The notes under the pieces are model-generated. The model was not told the origin of the DNA, searched no databases, and saw only the letters and a list, made by a program, of their open reading frames with translations. This document shows, piece by piece, positions 6,271 through 7,219 of a stretch of DNA of 7,219 bases (position 1 is the first letter of the stretch; the number at the start of each line of letters is the position of its first letter). Source of the stretch: Candidatus Omnitrophota bacterium (GTDB lineage: Bacteria > Omnitrophota > Gorgyraeia > JAHIPI01); NCBI GenBank assembly GCA_030616695.1, contig JAUWWU010000045.1, positions 1 to 7,219 on the forward strand, written 5' to 3'. The position numbers and the translations under genes were made by a program.

Positions 6271-7219
6271 CTATCGTAAAATAAAGTTTTTTCCCGGCAA
6301 TTCCTTTATTACATTTTTGAGCTCAAGGGCCAGCAGCAAAGCGCTGATCTTACTTACGCTCATATTGCCCTTTTTTGCCAGTTCGTCTATATACACGGGT
6401 TCATGGCTTAAAAATCTTTTCACATTCTTCTCCTCATCGCTTAACGCCTTATCGGCCGGCGTCGTAGATCCATCTTGCCCGTGTTTTTGAAGTGCCGCGA
6501 ATTTCAGGTTATTCTCTATCTCGGTTATTATATCCTCCGGTTTTTCCACAAGCTTGGCGCCCTGCTTTATAAGGCTATTCGAGCCTATGCTTGTCTCGGA
6601 GTTTACCTGCCCGGGAACGGCAAAAAGCTCCCTGTTTTCTTCAAGGGCAAAATTTGCCGTTATCAGCGAGCCGCTTTTTTCGGATGCCTCTACTACTAAA
6701 ACGCCCAGCGAAAGTCCGCTTATTACGCGGTTCCTCCTCGGAAAATTACGTCTATTCGGGGGCGTATCCATGGGAAATTCAGATATCACAGCCCCTTTTT
6801 CAGAGATCTCTCCCGCCAGTTTTTTATTCTCGGCCGGATATATATAATCTAAGCCGCTGCCCAGCACAGCTATTGTCCTGCCTGTCTTAACAGCACCCCT
6901 ATGCGCTGTCGTGTCTATTCCGCGCGCCAATCCACTTATAACGGTTATGCCCATTGAGGCAAGCTGGCTTGCCAATCTTTCGCAGGTGGATATCCCGTAA
7001 TGGGAAGGGCGCCTGGAACCAACAATAGCTACAGCGTTGAAATCCTCCGGTTTTATTTCTCCTCTTACATAAAGCAGGACCGGCGGAGAATATATATTTT
7101 TTAAATTCTCGGGGTACTCTTTATCGAATATGCTAACGGCCCTGGCGCCTCTTTTATCCATAAGGCGCATTTCTTTTAAAAGCCTTTTGTCATCCAAATG
7201 CGTTATCTTCTCCGCTAGT
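6271..7219 (-). CDS. dprA: DNA processing protein DprA/Smf (5' end cut by window edge)
   Basis: DprA binds incoming single-stranded DNA and loads RecA during natural transformation; it is also kept widely in bacteria not known to transform. The frame is open to the right edge: about seven codons (LAEKITH) precede the TTG at 7197, so the true start and roughly 50-60 N-terminal residues, including most of the SAM-like domain, lie outside. Numbering from that TTG, the Rossmann fold (about 55-225) shows VGSR (59-62), SGLARGID (88-95), LGSGLD (112-117), FPRRNRVISGL (152-162), SGSLITA (175-181) and VPG (194-196). A C-terminal winged-helix domain (about 251-308, ALSDEEKNVKRFL onward) ends the protein. 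Family length is typically 290-380, so with the missing part this is a full three-domain form. It is upstream of topA and probably in the same transcription unit, though the gap repeat could separate them. Confidence 0.95.
   Translation of the reverse strand, partial: LAEKITHLDDKRLLKEMRLMDKRGARAVSIFDKEYPENLKNIYSPPVLLYVRGEIKPEDFNAVAIVGSRRPSHYGISTCERLASQLASMGITVISGLARGIDTTAHRGAVKTGRTIAVLGSGLDYIYPAENKKLAGEISEKGAVISEFPMDTPPNRRNFPRRNRVISGLSLGVLVVEASEKSGSLITANFALEENRELFAVPGQVNSETSIGSNSLIKQGAKLVEKPEDIITEIENNLKFAALQKHGQDGSTTPADKALSDEEKNVKRFLSHEPVYIDELAKKGNMSVSKISALLLALELKNVIKELPGKNFILR

Noticed and set aside
1..7219. tRNA, rRNA, CRISPR arrays, insertion sequence genes or phage genes
   Set aside because: None seen; about 98 percent of the window is accounted for by the six coding regions, and xerC is a housekeeping-type recombinase, not an integrase beside an attachment site.

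Overview
The window reads as part of a chromosome from a Gram-negative, LPS-making bacterium. All six genes lie on the minus strand, tightly packed, and are transcribed from high to low coordinates: dprA, topA, xerC, waaA (kdtA), lpxK and an lpxL-type acyltransferase. No plus-strand gene is supported; long plus-strand ORFs are shadows of these genes. Lipid A/Kdo genes show an outer membrane. A dprA-topA-xerC run is a familiar order in several phyla, but here it leads straight into lipid A genes. The mid-range GC content, frequent ATA and AGA/AGG codons, and a short LpxK variant would fit an uncultivated lineage such as Omnitrophota or a deltaproteobacterial relative. That assignment is inference only.

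Layout. Positions 7219-6271 hold dprA, whose N-terminus runs off the right edge. Positions 6270-6164 are the only real intergenic gap (107 bp); it carries a 15-bp imperfect inverted repeat and a second short palindrome, resembling a REP or MITE-like element. Positions 6163-4190 hold topA, 4157-3285 xerC, 3275-1971 waaA, and 1947-847 lpxK. Positions 893-1 hold the lpxL-type gene, which starts inside lpxK (47-bp overlap) and runs off the left edge within a few codons of its expected end.

Functionally there are two blocks. DprA, TopA and XerC handle DNA: ssDNA/RecA loading during uptake, supercoil relaxation, and chromosome dimer resolution. LpxK, WaaA and the LpxL-type enzyme perform consecutive late steps of Kdo2-lipid A synthesis: 4'-phosphorylation, Kdo addition, then secondary acylation. 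Spacing of 8-32 bp or overlap between successive genes from topA onward suggests one operon with translational coupling.

The most unusual feature is at the waaA/lpxK junction. The only good Shine-Dalgarno there lies in a 15-17 bp inverted repeat whose other arm is inside the 5' end of the lpxK reading frame. That ribosome site is spaced for a five-codon mini-ORF (MMWCK) whose stop overlaps the lpxK ATG as ATGA. No wholly new multi-gene system was found; the gene content is housekeeping.
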